A DNA stretch of 64,000 nucleotides from Onchocerca volvulus (GCA_000499405.2 HG738140.1:13171560-13235559); one strand, 5' to 3'; positions 11,101 through 24,484 are shown, counted from the stretch's first letter. Notes: generated from the sequence alone by a model not told the origin. A program made the numbers and translations.

Positions 11101-14100
11101 TCACTACTTGCTCAAAATTCACGAAACTTCACTTTTAATTATTAAAAAATCTTAATCAAAGTCGTAAAACTTAGACTCCTGTCAAGATTGCCGAAATTAA
11201 TTGAGTTTTCCATGAATCTTATCTTGCTATCTGATCCTGAATATAACTATAACATATTTGTATTATCTGTTGCACTTGTCTTTTCTTTTGACCTTTCACC
11301 TTTGCCATTTTTTTTGAAATTAATTTGGCAAATTTTAGATATTAAACATTTTATGTTTGTTGTTAAAATATTTGAATTTAATTGTATGATTAGCTTCGAT
11401 AGTTGATTATACTTCTATGTTATTAACAAATCACGTGAGTTCACGTTTTTAAACTTTCAGCACGTAAGGGAATGGCACGAATAACTTCGTCAGTCAACTC
11501 ACTATTGGTTAGTATTTGATTCAACTGCAATTTTTAAACTTTCATAATGAAAATGTTTTTCTGAAATTGCAATTGCATGCGTGCAAAAAAGTTCTCCTGC
11601 TAAATCTGCATATCGAGAAATTGAATTAATCAATTAGTAATTTAATTTTTTTTTCATTATTATTAAGCTTAATAATTATATTCTTTTACTGACAAATTCC
11701 CGCGAAAATTTGCTTGAATTTTTTTTTTTATTTTTTTTTCTTTTGACTTCTACAAATTTCCTTCTTTCTTACTTCCGTATTTGTTATCATATCACTTACA
11801 TGAGCATTTTTCTCCTAGATTAAGCCACTAGATTTTTAGATAATTTAAGCATCTAATTAATTTCTTCCATTTTACCTTTCCAAATATTTCCATTGAAACC
11901 AAACGATTGAATTACTAGGAAGAGCAATTGAAATGAACTTAGACTTGACATTTATCCTTGTCAAATATAAATTATCTACTGAGACTTTTTATTAATCTTG
12001 GCATTCTAGCCAAATATTTGTTATAATATTCAATTCATATTAATTCAATTTAAAATTGTTATAAAGTATGATAGAATTGAATCTAATGCTTATTACAAAT
12101 AAAGCGATTACTAATTTTTCCACTCAAATAGTAAATAAAATAATAAATAGTTTGTGATCTTTCTTTTTTTTATTCATCATGATATAAAGAAATTTCTTTT
12201 TCCGACAATTTTCATTGCAAAAACAACTTATCAGCTAAATGATTATCCATAATATCAATTTTTTTCTTTCTTTTTTTGTTTGAACATTTGAAATTTTAGA
12301 AATTCCTTTTACAAAAATGAATTTACTTTCTGGTATTTCATATAATTTAATCAATTTCATTACTTCTAAAAATGATTTCTGTCCTAAAATATCAATAAAT
12401 ATTTGCCAATCTTGTTGATTTAAACAAATTGTTCCAGGTTCTTCGACATATCAAACATGGAAAATGTCATAAAATAGCATTATTATTGTATAAATTTTAG
12501 TTTTCGCTCATTCGAGGCAATCTTTCATCACTGGCACATTCAAGAAGTGATTGTAAAGATTTTGAGTTAAAAACTCAGAAAAATCCATCAACAAATCAAT
12601 CGATATTATTCAAGTAGGCTTTTCTTCTATTATCTTCACTTTTTTTTTCTTTTGATTTATGATAGCTAAATTATTTATTTCAAAAATCAAAAATTTGCAT
12701 AACTTTTAAGATACATAAGAAAAATTGCATTTTTTTTCTTTTGATATGTGATAATTAAATTAACGAATTTAATTATTTCACGAATGAGCCAATTGCATAA
12801 CTATTAATTTGTATTTTATATCTTCAAAACTATTGAAATAAAATTTTGGAAAAAAACGAAAAAAACAAAAAAAAAAAAATATTATGCCGTTGTTTCTCTT
12901 GCGTTATCTTTCTCACAAATATGATAATACACTGTATCGTAAAATTATCTAATTCTTTTCTAAAGATTTGAACAATATGAGAGAATAAATTTGAAAATTT
13001 TAAAACGTGTCTTCATTGGCCTTTTAATACATTCTGGACTTCTAATATTGAATTTATTGAGTTTATTAATAGAAATATTAATAAACTATTGAGTTTATTC
13101 GAACAAGGATTTGCGAATTGTAGATAATTCGTTTATTCATTCTTCGGATCGCACTTCACAACATTTTACTTATGTTTTTTATGAGATTTGCTTGCATTTA
13201 TTCGCATATTAGTGCTGCAAACATAATCATTGCATTTTGCAGTTCCATTATTTCTTCAACTAACAGTTGCGACCGAATAAAAAAAAAAATTTTTATTGCG
13301 AATATAAGTAGTAGAAATAATCTTTGATTTTAGTTGATAGCTTCATCTTGCCGAATTAAGCAATCTCTGGATAAGTGATAAGCAGTCAAATTAATATCTT
13401 CCATAATTTTACCAATCTATTTAAGTAAAAAAGTGAAAATTTTCATCAACATTTGGTAGTAAATAAATACTATCAATAATATTTAAATTTAAATGACTAC
13501 ATCCATTAAAAGAAGATGAATAAGTTATTAATTACAAGATAAATTGATTATCAATTAGAAGGTGAATCGATTGCGAAGAGAAAATACTTTTATTGATTTT
13601 TCATTGCTTCGATAGCAATTAATTAACAAAAAAAACAAATAAATAAATAGATTCATTTTTCTATAAAATTTTCATCGAAAAAACTTCGTAAGTGATAAAA
13701 GCGTCTTTGGTTTTACTTTCATAATTCCATCTTTTCTTCCTCGAGAAGGTTCAAATTTTGCTGTGCGGTAAATTTATAGGAATTTATAGAATACAACTTT
13801 TTTTTATTTCTATTAACTCACCTATTTACACCTTTTCGAAGAAACAAATTATTTCCCGAATCTTCCATCCATTAATTCGTTTTCTTGAATAAGGAATAAT
13901 TCATCGTGCTCAGTCTCAACATTTCGAAAAAAACCAATTCATTTTTTGATCTCAATCTAAAAAATCTATCATTTTACTTCTAACCTTTAAATGATTCCAA
14001 TTTTGCTATTCGAGTTAGGCATTGATTAAGTGTTTATACAGTAAAGACTTATTAAGTCCTAAACTAATAAGGATTGTCCAAGTTTTAGAAAAAAAAAAAA

Positions 14101-17100
14101 AAATTTCATTTCTTATTGCTAAAAAAAGTGAGAAAGAGAGAGCAAGAAAGAATGAATTAGCAGACATTTTCCTTTCTTTTTTTTTCCATTTTTATTTGAA
14201 ATTTTTATCAAGTTTTTCTTCATTATCAGTAATACTACTAGTTGTAGTTGATAATTTGATAAAACTTGAATTAAGTCTGTCATAAAATAAACAATCTTCG
14301 AGATTTTACGATCACTTTATTTCAAGATCACTTTTCTGCAACATATTAAAGACATTTCTTATGTATCATTAATTTGATGGTACGTAATTGTGAAGAATTT
14401 GCTAGATTTTTCTTGGAATATACATCTAAAATATGGTCCCCTGAATGCTAGACATATTTTTTCCTGAATTATTTTCAAGAATTTCAATATTTCACAAAAT
14501 TGATAGATTAAATGAGAGAGAAGAGCTGAATCATTCAGAACGAAACCAAATTTTAGAATTATTTAGAACAACAGAACCAGTTGATTTTATATGACATCAT
14601 AAAAATTTAATCTGTTATATACAAACTAAAATTTGTGCTTCGATTGTAAATAGAGAAATTTAAAACTCCGAAATCTCCGTTTTATGATTTTTATGATTAT
14701 TGCTTGGATTAATTCTCTCATTGATATTACATTGATTTGTAATCAAATGAATTTCAAAAGAAAATTGTATTTAAACTTTAAAATTTTGAATGTATATATA
14801 TATATTGTGAAAGGCAAAATTAATGATTTCTGATTTGCAGCAAATTTAAAAGTTTTATTAACATATGCTCATTACTTTATTTGGCATTTTTCAATGTTTT
14901 GATTATGTCTTCATATGCTTCTCTAATGCTTGTTTTTTCAGAAAAAATTATTTTAAAAAAGTAAAAATTTGAAATAAAATTTATTCATTCCTTTTTTTTT
15001 CAGTTTTTCAATTTTGAGTCATTTTACTTATTGATTTGTTATTTTAGTGAAGCATCGAATCAGCCAACATGTTCAAAAAATTTGTCCTCGATTACTCTGA
15101 GCGCTGATAGAATTAGACGTTTGTACAGCATAGCTATTGTCAATCGAAGTTTATTTTTGGGAAGGGTTAAGTATTTTTTCTCTTTTTTTCTTTTTTACTT
15201 ATTGCAGAGTTAAATTTTGAATATGTACTTGAAAAATTAAATACTTGATTTATTCTAGGCTAAGGACGAAATGCTTGCACATTTGACGTTAGTGAAAGAT
15301 GAGGTACAGAAATCTGTACCAATGCTTGAACTTGAAATGCATTGGACCAGTATTGTTCATAATAGTGTAAGTTTACATTAAAATTCGAACTTGATAAATT
15401 TTTATTACAATATGATAAGTTATCATTCAGTACAAGAATTTATCATAATGCAAGAATGATATCAGCTGATATCAATTTATCATGGAGTTGCCATTTAAAT
15501 AGCAATATTCTATCAAAGATTTCCATGAACTTCCGTTATAAAATCATTAGACAATTTGGACGAAAGTATTAAAAATCTTAAATATATATTGCATAAAAGA
15601 GCTTATTTTTTTGAAATTTTGAAAATTAAAAGATATTGCTAATTCGTAATTGTCCGAGTATAGAAATCTATCAGAATTTGACCGATTGATCAGACGAAAT
15701 ACACTTTGCCAAGTTTTCCTAAAGTTTTTATCATTTTATAGATGCAAAATTAAAATTCGTTAACACTTAAGTTGTCAATATTTTAGGATGAATTAGGCAA
15801 ACATGTATATGAACAGCAAGAAGCTATTTGGAAATTTGTCATAATGGAACATCGATATTTGCGGGCAAATAAATTTCTTGTTTTCTTTTCTAAAAAAAAA
15901 AAAAAAAAGAAAGAAAGAAGGAAAAATTGAAATTTATAAAAAATTGTGTATGAATATGTGATGGAATAGTTTCGAAAAAAAGACTGAGCAATTTTTGGAA
16001 TTTAATTTACCAAAAAATTTACAAATTATAATTTTCACATGAATAATTACAAACTTTAAAAATTAATGGAAATGAAATTAAGTCTCAAATGTTCCAAAAT
16101 ATGAAGCTAAAATATGAGTATAACTGAATGAATTTTTATGATTAATTATGATAAGAATGAGCAATGATATCTTTTTTTTTTGTTTTCAGAATTTTTTTTT
16201 ATAATTTTATAAAAATTTATGATTATCTTTAGCTTCTAAAACAAATGAACGAATTTTGCCAATGCTTTCTAAAAATGCAAGAACTAGGCTTTATGCGTGA
16301 TATTAACCTACGTCGCGTATTCCTGAATTATCCCGAACTTTATGTTCATAATTCGAAATTTTGGAAAGAAGCGGTACTACGAATGCTTCAAACTTCAAGG
16401 TTTTTTTTTTTTTTTTTCAAGTATTATATTTTATTTTTGAAAATTCAATATAAGATGCATACTCGTAGAAAAATGATTGCTGGAAATTGGAAATTTCTGA
16501 TAATTTGTAATTTATTTTTTAGCTCATTTAGGAGATTTTTCTCTCAAGAAATTATATTTATTCGAAGTATGGTAAAATGGAATGAAATACTTATGATAAT
16601 AAAAAATTGTTTTTTTTTTCAGAAATAATGGTACTTCTCTTGATCCAGCGATCTTGAAATACGGTTTTGAACGAATGGATGAATGGCGATTTCGCTATAA
16701 ATCTTTTATATATGGTTATGCCGATTGTCACAATTATATACAGAAATGTGAAAAAGAAAATATTCTATTTCGCGAATTCGTTAAGGTAAACAAATCATTT
16801 TGTCGCTATTATTTCAATTTTGAATCGATCATTCCGTTTGAAGAGAAATAACTGATATTATATCTGATTAAACCATTAAATTTATTCACAGTTTTTCCGG
16901 ATTTCTAAATCATGTATGTATATCTATATGATTGAGAAATCCGGTAAAAATAGTAAAAAATCAGAAAAGAAAATGACTAGCCTGTGGTTCCTCAAATTTA
17001 TTGATTCTTTCAACATTTTTAAGAAATCATAAATTTTCAAATAACTTTTATTTAAATTCTATTCCATAGTTGTAATTCAAATTTAATTTTTCAATTCTGG

Positions 17101-17837
17101 CAAACTTCTTCTGTTTTCTTTTTTTTTTCTTTTTTTTTCAAATTTCAAACAATATATTCAAGTTTTTAGTTCTAGAACAGTTTCATTTTTTCTAATTTCT
17201 AATGTTTACGTGAAATTTCAGTGGACAGAATCGCAAGATATGCTGAGGCGACAAAGTTTATTGGACGCTTTGACGAATCCGATGCAATGCCTTACGAGAT
17301 ATAATTTACTTCTGAAAGTAGTTCTCAAACATACTATTGACGATAATGAACGAAATACCATTCAGGTAATTGCATCAATTTACTTTAGTTTCTTGGCTGT
17401 TTAATCTAATAATATTTTCACTAGGCTTTGGCCAATCAATTAAATTATTGCTAGGCTAACTTTCTGTCTTATTGTATTTTCATCAATTTTTTCCTTTAAT
17501 TCATTTACCAATTTATTTAGTATCATTAAAAAAAAGGATGATAAATTTCGTAATATTTTTGATCTTTCCTACACAAGTGATAGATATAGAATTAATCTGA
17601 AATAAGTCTTATAAACAAAACTTATATTAAATATTTTAGATTTATTATTATCATAATATTGATTATCAGATTGCCAACTTTCAGGATATAATAGCACGAA
17701 TTGAAAATGCAACACGAACTATTGAAGAAACATTAAGTAACAATGATTTACAAAATTACTTACTTGACAAATTATCGAAAGAGATTGGAAGTTATGAAGC
17801 TATTGATCCTCGTATATATCATACGAAGGCGAATTAA
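5106..17837 (+). CDS. PLEKHG5-like Rho guanine-nucleotide exchange factor (DH domain)
   Basis: This is a predicted Rho-family GEF that would load GTP on Rho GTPases at membranes. Exons: 5106-5180, 6641-6719, 8419-8610, 11461-11507, 15004-15165 (or 15048 as start, but only 15004 keeps frame), 15259-15366, 15787-15864, 16233-16399, 16623-16785, 17222-17365 and 17685-17837, about 455 aa. All phases match. Residues ~52-115 (LGLKPSEVLFFMENSDTLLP...LRGRQI) resemble the ubiquitin-like/RBD-like module of PLEKHG5. Residues ~225-415 form the DH domain: QQEAIWKF in helix 1, then LKMQELGF, KYGFERMDEW, ILFREFVKW, and the core motif NPMQCLTRYNLLLKVVLKHT. The exon 7-8 junction aligns without gaps to human PLEKHG5, but intron 7 (15865-16232) starts with GC. 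The frame stops at GSYEAIDPRIYHTKAN, just where the DH-PH linker begins. The PH domain is missing or lies in exons I could not find. Intron 3 holds an inverted-repeat arm. The N-terminal start is less sure than the DH exons. Confidence 0.82.
7908..8037. repeat. Long imperfect fold-back in RhoGEF intron 2
   Basis: Arms 7908-7970 and 7981-8037 are imperfectly complementary over about 55 positions, with a ~10-nt loop. The left arm has TTCCAATTAATCCTTTAATA and the right arm the complement of TTCTAATTAATTCTTTAATA. A smaller nested hairpin pairs ATTAATTGGAA (7892-7902) with TTCCAATTAAT (7917-7927). It could be a MITE remnant, a microRNA-like precursor or a decayed palindrome. Sequence alone cannot decide. 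Confidence 0.7.
8836..9736 (-). repeat. Right arm of the ~0.9 kb inverted repeat, in RhoGEF intron 3
   Basis: This is the reverse complement of 402-1312. The boundaries are where similarity fades: AGTGAGT at 9730-9736 matches ACTCACT at 403-409, and the other end lies near 8836. It lies wholly inside intron 3 (8611-11460) of the RhoGEF gene, antisense to that gene's transcript. The internal spacer between arms is about 7.5 kb and contains the first three RhoGEF exons. Confidence 0.9.
8961..9195 (-). CDS. Second copy of the orphan ORF, antisense in RhoGEF intron 3
   Basis: This minus-strand copy matches the ORF at 944-1178. The coding stretch is identical except for the penultimate codon (GTA versus ACA). 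It shares the missing start codon, the upstream in-frame stop and the downstream AATAAA of its partner. Preservation of the frame may only mean the duplication is recent, since the flanks differ by just a few percent. The product is unrecognised, and it may be a non-functional captured exon. Confidence 0.25.
15458..15473. repeat. 16-bp perfect palindrome in RhoGEF intron 6
   Basis: GATATCAGCTGATATC is a perfect palindrome, with an E-box-like CAGCTG at its centre. It could be a bHLH site or chance. It lies between exons encoding the start of the DH domain. Confidence 0.6.
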
Positions 17838-20006
17838 CAATAATTAAGATGAATCAACAATAAGCAAAGTTAATTTATAATACTCAAGGTAAATTAGCAA
17901 CAATCAAATTGAATTTATAGTAATTAAAGTAATCAAGTAATCAAATTAAGGGGTATTTTTTAAGGAGAGATCACCCAAATTTCTCGCAAACTAAATATTC
18001 GCTGTTTTGTAAAATTACTTTTTCGATTAATAATTTTAATGGAAGTAAAAATTAATATAATGTCTTAAACAAGAACTCTCAATAATTGTCACGATTAAAG
18101 AAGAACGGCAATAAGCCATTTAAAAAACTCCATCATCTTTTATAGTGGAAATAGTAAAAAGTAACAATTAAGGACATTAGCAATTAACAAGTAATATTTA
18201 TTTCAAAATTAAGTAATTAAAAATTAAATTGTTTAAATCACGAAATTTATTGATTATTTTATGTGGTACTGATGAAGAATTCATAAATGATAAATTTTCA
18301 ATAAGTAATCATCCTAGTTAACGTTGGCGGAGAATTCAGAAATGAAAGAATCGGACTAGTCTGAAAATTAAAAATGGACATGAAGTGATGCATAATTTAT
18401 TCTAAATAGATTAAAGAAAGATCTCAGTTTGTTTTTTGAGTCAGTCAATAATTTATATTTCAATACAGCAATCAATATTTTTCTAAAAAATTTAAGTGGC
18501 TTTGAATTATTTAGCCGAATATATTTGAAATATTTTGACATGACTGTTTTTGTTGTTAATGAATCGATCGGTATCTTCCTTTATGGTCGTTTGATAGTAA
18601 TATTCTTTAGCGAATCGACAACGCCCGAATAGTATTCTCATTAATTTCTAGAGAATCTTTAGTAACACAAAAATTTAAATATACCTAATATTCCTATAGA
18701 ATTTTAAGCATGTTAATGAATCAATTCGGTTAAATTCCTTCAGGAGTAATTTTTAATCAAATTTCCTCCAGAATTTTAATTCGGTTGATGAATTGATTTT
18801 AATTTTCAAGTAAAATAAATTATAATTTTCACCAAATCTTGATATTATTGCACAGAATTATAGAATATGCTAGAATTTTTGGGTACATCAATGAACCAAA
18901 CTAGTTATCTGGATTAGTATATATCCAGATGATATTTTTTTTTTAGTGAATAGTAACCTAAGAAATAATAGATAAGGATGGCAATCACTAACTGGTTAAT
19001 ATCAAGCAAAATAGACCATCTTACCTCAAACATCACGGAAGTCGAAAAAAAAAAAGAAGTTTGTTGGAAATTGTGGAAACTTTTTGGAAGATATTTTAAG
19101 GAGAGTGTTTGAGAGAGCTTTAAAATAGTTACTTGGGAAAGTGTGGGACGACTACAGACGAAGTTTGATGACAGATACTTCATTCGGTATTAATTATAAA
19201 CTTCGTAAAAAACAAAGTTATGATATTGCAACGCGATTAATGAAAATGAAAATAAAGATTATAAAATGGAAGTAGGAGCGTGAAAGTAAAAATTTCTCTA
19301 ATTTAGCGCTAATTTCAAATATACCAACAGGCCGATAATATTAGGGTAAACATGTTTCCCGCCAAACGCTCCAACTAACAGTTAAACAAAGCGAGATTCT
19401 GAGGCGCCAAATTGGAGATCAGGAAAGAAGGAGGGATTCCGAAAGGGTTGAGCGTTAGTTCAAGAAGAATTGTTGTTGTCTGTGGAGTTAAGCAAATTCG
19501 GTGGGTAGTTTTATAATCACGAGAGATATAATAAGATTGCCCACTTCGGACTATTTTCATTAAAATAATAAAATTCACAAATCTTTCAGTAACAGATTGT
19601 TTATGTGAAAACATTAGAGGGTACGCGATCTTTGTCAGCACCGGATAATACGCTTTTGATGTTAAACTATTTACAAATTAAATAAGAAGCACAAGATTGC
19701 TAATATTTAAATTTCCTTAACAATATAAACTAATTTCGGTTTTCCGACAAAGTCTGGAAATGTCAAATAATTGAAAGCAATCAAGCTTATTTAAATAATT
19801 TTTTAAATTTGATTTAAATATATGGAATGTTTTGCTGTATCTGATATTATGATGCCAGAATGCATTGTTGCGAGACCAAACAGTCTATTCTGGCCATTTT
19901 CCTTTAAGATATATTTATGTCTCTAAATACATGAGATATGAATGATTTTTTTTAAAATGAAGGTTCAGCTTATGAAATATAGAAAATCCAACGCTATAGT
20001 ATCATT

Positions 20007-20096
20007 TATGGATTCTTTCAGTATCTTAGCATTAAATTTAAATTTTTATTTCAGTATCTTTCAGTATTTTATCAGAATCCATAGATACTGAAAGAA
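20007..20096. repeat. Fold-back with 9-bp and 14-bp complementary arms
   Basis: TATGGATTC (20007-20015) pairs with GAATCCATA (20075-20083). TTCTTTCAGTATCT (20013-20026) pairs with AGATACTGAAAGAA (20083-20096). The two pairings are mutually offset, so two alternative hairpins are possible. TCAGTAT repeats between them. It is a possible structured RNA or short inverted repeat. Confidence 0.55.
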
Positions 20097-21048
20097 GGAT
20101 AGTTGTATTTCTTAAAAGCATTAAATTTCGTATTGAAATTGAAATCACCGCAACGCATTTTCTGATCGGCAGTTTTCATTGATTGACGTATAAGAGATAT
20201 ATTTCACATGATTTATTCCGGAAAGTACTTGTCTAAAAATGAGATTATTCTCATTCATATTTGGGAAACGTTGCATGGCAATCATGAATACAAGAAATTT
20301 GGATATTTTTTATATTTGTCGCAATATTTTCAAAATTTTGACAATTTGTTTGTCAAATTTATTTGAAACTTTACCTAAATCATTAAATAATTCATGAATT
20401 TATTCGAAAATAATCTATACAGAGTACAAATTGTGTTGTAAATGAAATTGAATGATGATCGAATAGCAATAAGCCTGTTTGAATTATTCTGCAGAGATTT
20501 GGCAATAAGTGAATTTCCATTCCTAATTTTCATTATTCTGCAATTTTTAGAAATTCTGAAAATAGTTATTTCAGTAGTAACAAAAGTAATGCACGTGATA
20601 ACGGGAAATCAAAAATTTAATTTGAATCTTGAAAATTCAAATCAAAACTCCTTAAACTATTGCATTACAATCGGTTGAAATTCGAATCCTACTCCAGCAT
20701 GCTTTTTGAAATCAAAAATATGAATGTAAGGATACTGAAGTCATCAAGAGTTATTCACAAATTGCGACATTTCAGCAAGCACCCAGAAATTATAATAAAA
20801 AAGTAAAAAAACAAATTGTTTTTGAACAGTGTGAGCAAAAATTGCGAGAAATTACGAAAATGACGTGATTTAAAAATATGCTATAGGTGCAAGGAAGTTA
20901 GCCGTACGAACAAAGACATTTGGTTGCTAAGACATCGAAAAAAAAAGAAAAAAGGAAAAATTTTTTTTCTAAATCTAATATCAAAAGGCATCTGCTAATA
21001 TTCGAACTTAACTTCACCATTATGTTCAAATAAACACCAAACTTCATT

Positions 21049-21049
<1 letters not shown>

Positions 21050-21138
<89 letters not shown>
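21050..21138. repeat. Poly-T block of 89 bp
   Basis: The block is T-only except for AAA at 21093-21095. It is the longest homopolymer in the window and likely varies in length between individuals and between assemblies. On the minus strand it could be the poly-A tail of an old retrocopy, but no retrocopied coding sequence was recognised beside it. Confidence 0.9.
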
Positions 21139-21139
<1 letters not shown>

Positions 21140-22425
21140 TCTATTAGTTTCAAACTTCACTTTTTTTTTTCGATTCTCAGTTCAAAATGTCATCATTTCA
21201 CTATTGACATCATTAGGTTGCTGCGATAACTTCCTCGATGTTTCTTTACATGCATTTAATGCAAATGCCTAAAATTTAGATAAAATCTTGCGAAATAATA
21301 TGAAATTACGAATAGAGTAAATTTATTATTGGCAAGTACTTTCTTATTTCCATTTAATATTCCCGATCTTTTGCCTTTTCAAACCAAAAAGATTCAGCAA
21401 ATGCTTCGTCTGTTTTAGTGAAGACTTTAACACTTGATAAGCTTGTTTATACTTTTCATCTTTCTACTTCTAGCTAGATTGATTTATCTAAAGAAAATAA
21501 TGTTTATTCAATTTTCCTTTCTCTTATTTTTTGAAACAGACTTCAGAAGTATACTTCATCATGAGTTGAGTGATTTCATATTTTAATACGGTAATCTTGA
21601 TGAATAGAATAATTCTGCTAGCTATGCAACTAAATTCTATTTTTCATTGAAAATTTAAAATACATCAATTGAATTCATTCAGTCATTTTTTCCTCTTACT
21701 TAATCAACCTTATCTGTTATACTAAAAGAACTTCAAATTTTTTTTTCTTTTAATTTTTGCATTTCTATTCAATTCTATAATATTTTTCTCGTTTATCCAA
21801 AATTTTCCGAAAAAAAAAAAAAAAAAGAGAAAAAAAAGAAAAAAAAAGAATTTGAAGAAACTTTGAAAAAAAAAAGAAAAATAATCGTCTGAACAAGTTT
21901 CAAATGTAACGTAAACAAAAAGTAAAGGTGTGCTTGCTATTGATTCATTGATGTGAAGATGTTTCTTATTAAATATTGATATATCTGCCAATTTTTCATA
22001 TGCAACTATCTCATATGTGCTATGTTGATTCCTCAATAAATATTCTCATATGTTATATCCTCTGAAGATCTCTACTTTTTTTACGATCGTTCGCTTTAAT
22101 CCGCTTTTACAATCAGTTTTTAACTTTGAATTGCCAAGATCTTAGTTATTCTCTCTAGCAAACATTTCTCAATTTTTCGTAAATATTCAAAATAAAAATT
22201 CGTAATACACTCAAAATTTGAAATTATATCATATTTAAAGCTGAAAACATGAAATGATAATATGATTTGAAAATTTTTCGAAATTTTATGATCTCCAATG
22301 CCAAACTTACAACTCGTTTCATAAAAATTCCATTTTCTATTGATAGATTAACATTTTAATAATATTATCATAAGTAGTGATAAGCTGTTTCCTATTGGCA
22401 TCACTGTGATAAGAGTCTTTAACAG

Positions 22426-22497
22426 CTTGGCAACAATTTCGACATTATTTTGAAACTGTTTCGTTCATTTCCACCCCCTCATTCATCTCACACTTAC
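22426..22497 (+). other. Isolated exon-like segment with good splice sites
   Basis: An acceptor TCTTTAACAG ends at 22425 and a TAC|GTGAGT donor starts at 22498. The 72 nt between are open in frame and would give 24 residues, including KLFRSFPPPHSSHTY, phase 0 at both ends. The patch is less AT-rich than its surroundings. I could not find partner exons, so this may be chance or part of an unrecognised + strand transcript. Confidence 0.2.
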
Positions 22498-24484
22498 GTG
22501 AGTACGTAAAATTTTTGCATAAAGTAAGAAAAAATTTGTGTAAAGTTGGTACTATATCAATGATAAAGCAGTTTTAAGTAACTTTTAATTCACGAATTAT
22601 AATATATGTATTTTAATTATTTCAACTTTTAAACAATTTAATTTTAAATTTCTGAAGTTGTTTTATGAGTTTGAAAATTAATTAATATAATCAGAATAAT
22701 GTTTGTAGCGTTCTGGATTTGAAGACAACGATTCAGTAATTAGAATTTGAGAACTGAATTTATAATTCAGAATTCTGATTCTAAAAGAGATTTATTTTAT
22801 GATTTATTAATAAATGTATTCCTATGCAATAAAAGTTTCAATTTCCAGAACTTAAATTTCCTTAACTTCTTTTTAATTTTTATTTTTCATAACTCATAAC
22901 TTTTTGTTTTTTATTTTTGCTGTATATTTGATAATAATGAAAATGTTCATTCTGTCAGACGATAGGAGTTTTCAAGTAAACATAAGATAAAAATTAAAAA
23001 TGGTTATAGCATCACAGCCATTAATATTCAAAAAAAAAAAAAAAAAAAAAGAAGAAAAACTGCAGAAAGTTCGAATAACGACTTACTGATAGAATAATTT
23101 TCTTTTTTTCGAGCAAATGTTTCCTCTCAGCTCAAGGATTCTGAAATTTTTTAAATGAAGGAAGTCTTTTGCATACAATTTGCGAGCTTTCGAAAAAGTT
23201 ATTTATTGTTTAATAAAATTAAGTGTTGACTTCTTTCATAAACAATTCAAGAAACTCTCTTTGCTGATATAATTTCATATCACTATGGCAGCAATCATCA
23301 GAAAGTCTCTTTAAATCTCCATTAAGATTGTCATGTGATAAAAAATAATATCGCAATAATAACTAAACGACACTGTCACCAGATTTTCATTTCTATTTAA
23401 TTCGGTGTATGGAAATATAATCGGTCAATTTTATTATATTTCATTTTAATTGTTCTTTTTATTTTCGAACAAAATTTTCATGTCCAAAATCTAATTAAAT
23501 TCTTCTAAATTAATGAAAAAAAAAATTAAGAAATAAAAATTCACTCAGACTAGAAAATTTGATGAAAAAAATTGCTGTAAAAAAAAGCAGTTTTAAGATT
23601 AAAGCTTTTGCCATCAATTCAATTTGCATTTTGAAGTCATTAAAACTATACATCACTACATTTCATGTCCCTACGTCATAGTTCAAATTTCATAATCAAA
23701 TTCGAAATTTCATTGAAAAGAAATTCCAGACCCAAAAGACATGAAATTTCACAGTTCTTCGCATTCGGCAACGATGCAACAACTTCTCTCTGCATTTAGT
23801 TTTCTCTCTTTTTTTTCGGATTGTTCTAAACGACACAAGATGGAGGAGGGATGTGGGATTGCTTGTCTGTGAGGAAAATTGGAAATGGACAGGTTGATAG
23901 ATAGTAAAGGATAAAATCATTGAGAGAAACATGAAAATAGTATATGATCGAAGCATTATGAGTCGTAGGAATAGTACTAATGGCTCTGTAGATAGAGCAA
24001 TTTCAGTATTTGATCATAATGACAAGAAATATTTGATAACAGAAAAGAGAAACAGAGACTAAAATGAATGAAAAAAAATATAATCAATAGTATGGTAATA
24101 AATAATTTAGTATTTTCGACATTCAATAACTTTGTTTGCTATTTCTATTTCTTCATATCAACTAATCCTATTCGTATTTGTCACGTACGAATATTTAGAT
24201 TGGGATTAAGTATAAAACTTTCCCATCTTCTGGCTTTTACTCTTCATAAAAGTATTTCAACAATTAATAGTAATTCAGTAAATAAATCCAAAAGAAATCT
24301 TTCGAAATCGAACCTTCAATAACAAAGTGAATGCTGCAATAATTCTGATATGTTTAAGGTTGAGTAGATCATAAATTTACTTAGCAATACTGTCCATTAG
24401 AACTTTTTTATTCTTCTGTTTACTGTAATCGATTCAGATGTAACGATTCATGTATGTTTAAAAATATTTTTAAAAATTTTGAAG

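Noticed and set aside
11461..15165. RhoGEF exon 5 starting at 15048
   Set aside because: Joined to exon 4 in phase 0 it begins with TGA. The CAG at 15001-15003 keeps the frame open, although the added residues are hydrophobic and an unseen exon remains possible.
20670..20700. Possible tRNA T-arm (ATTCGAATCC)
   Set aside because: There is no matching GG before the loop, no A-box at the right distance and no acceptor stem.
21722..22036. 104-codon minus-strand open frame rich in Phe and Lys
   Set aside because: It is produced by A/T homopolymers, with no domain-like composition and no splice support.
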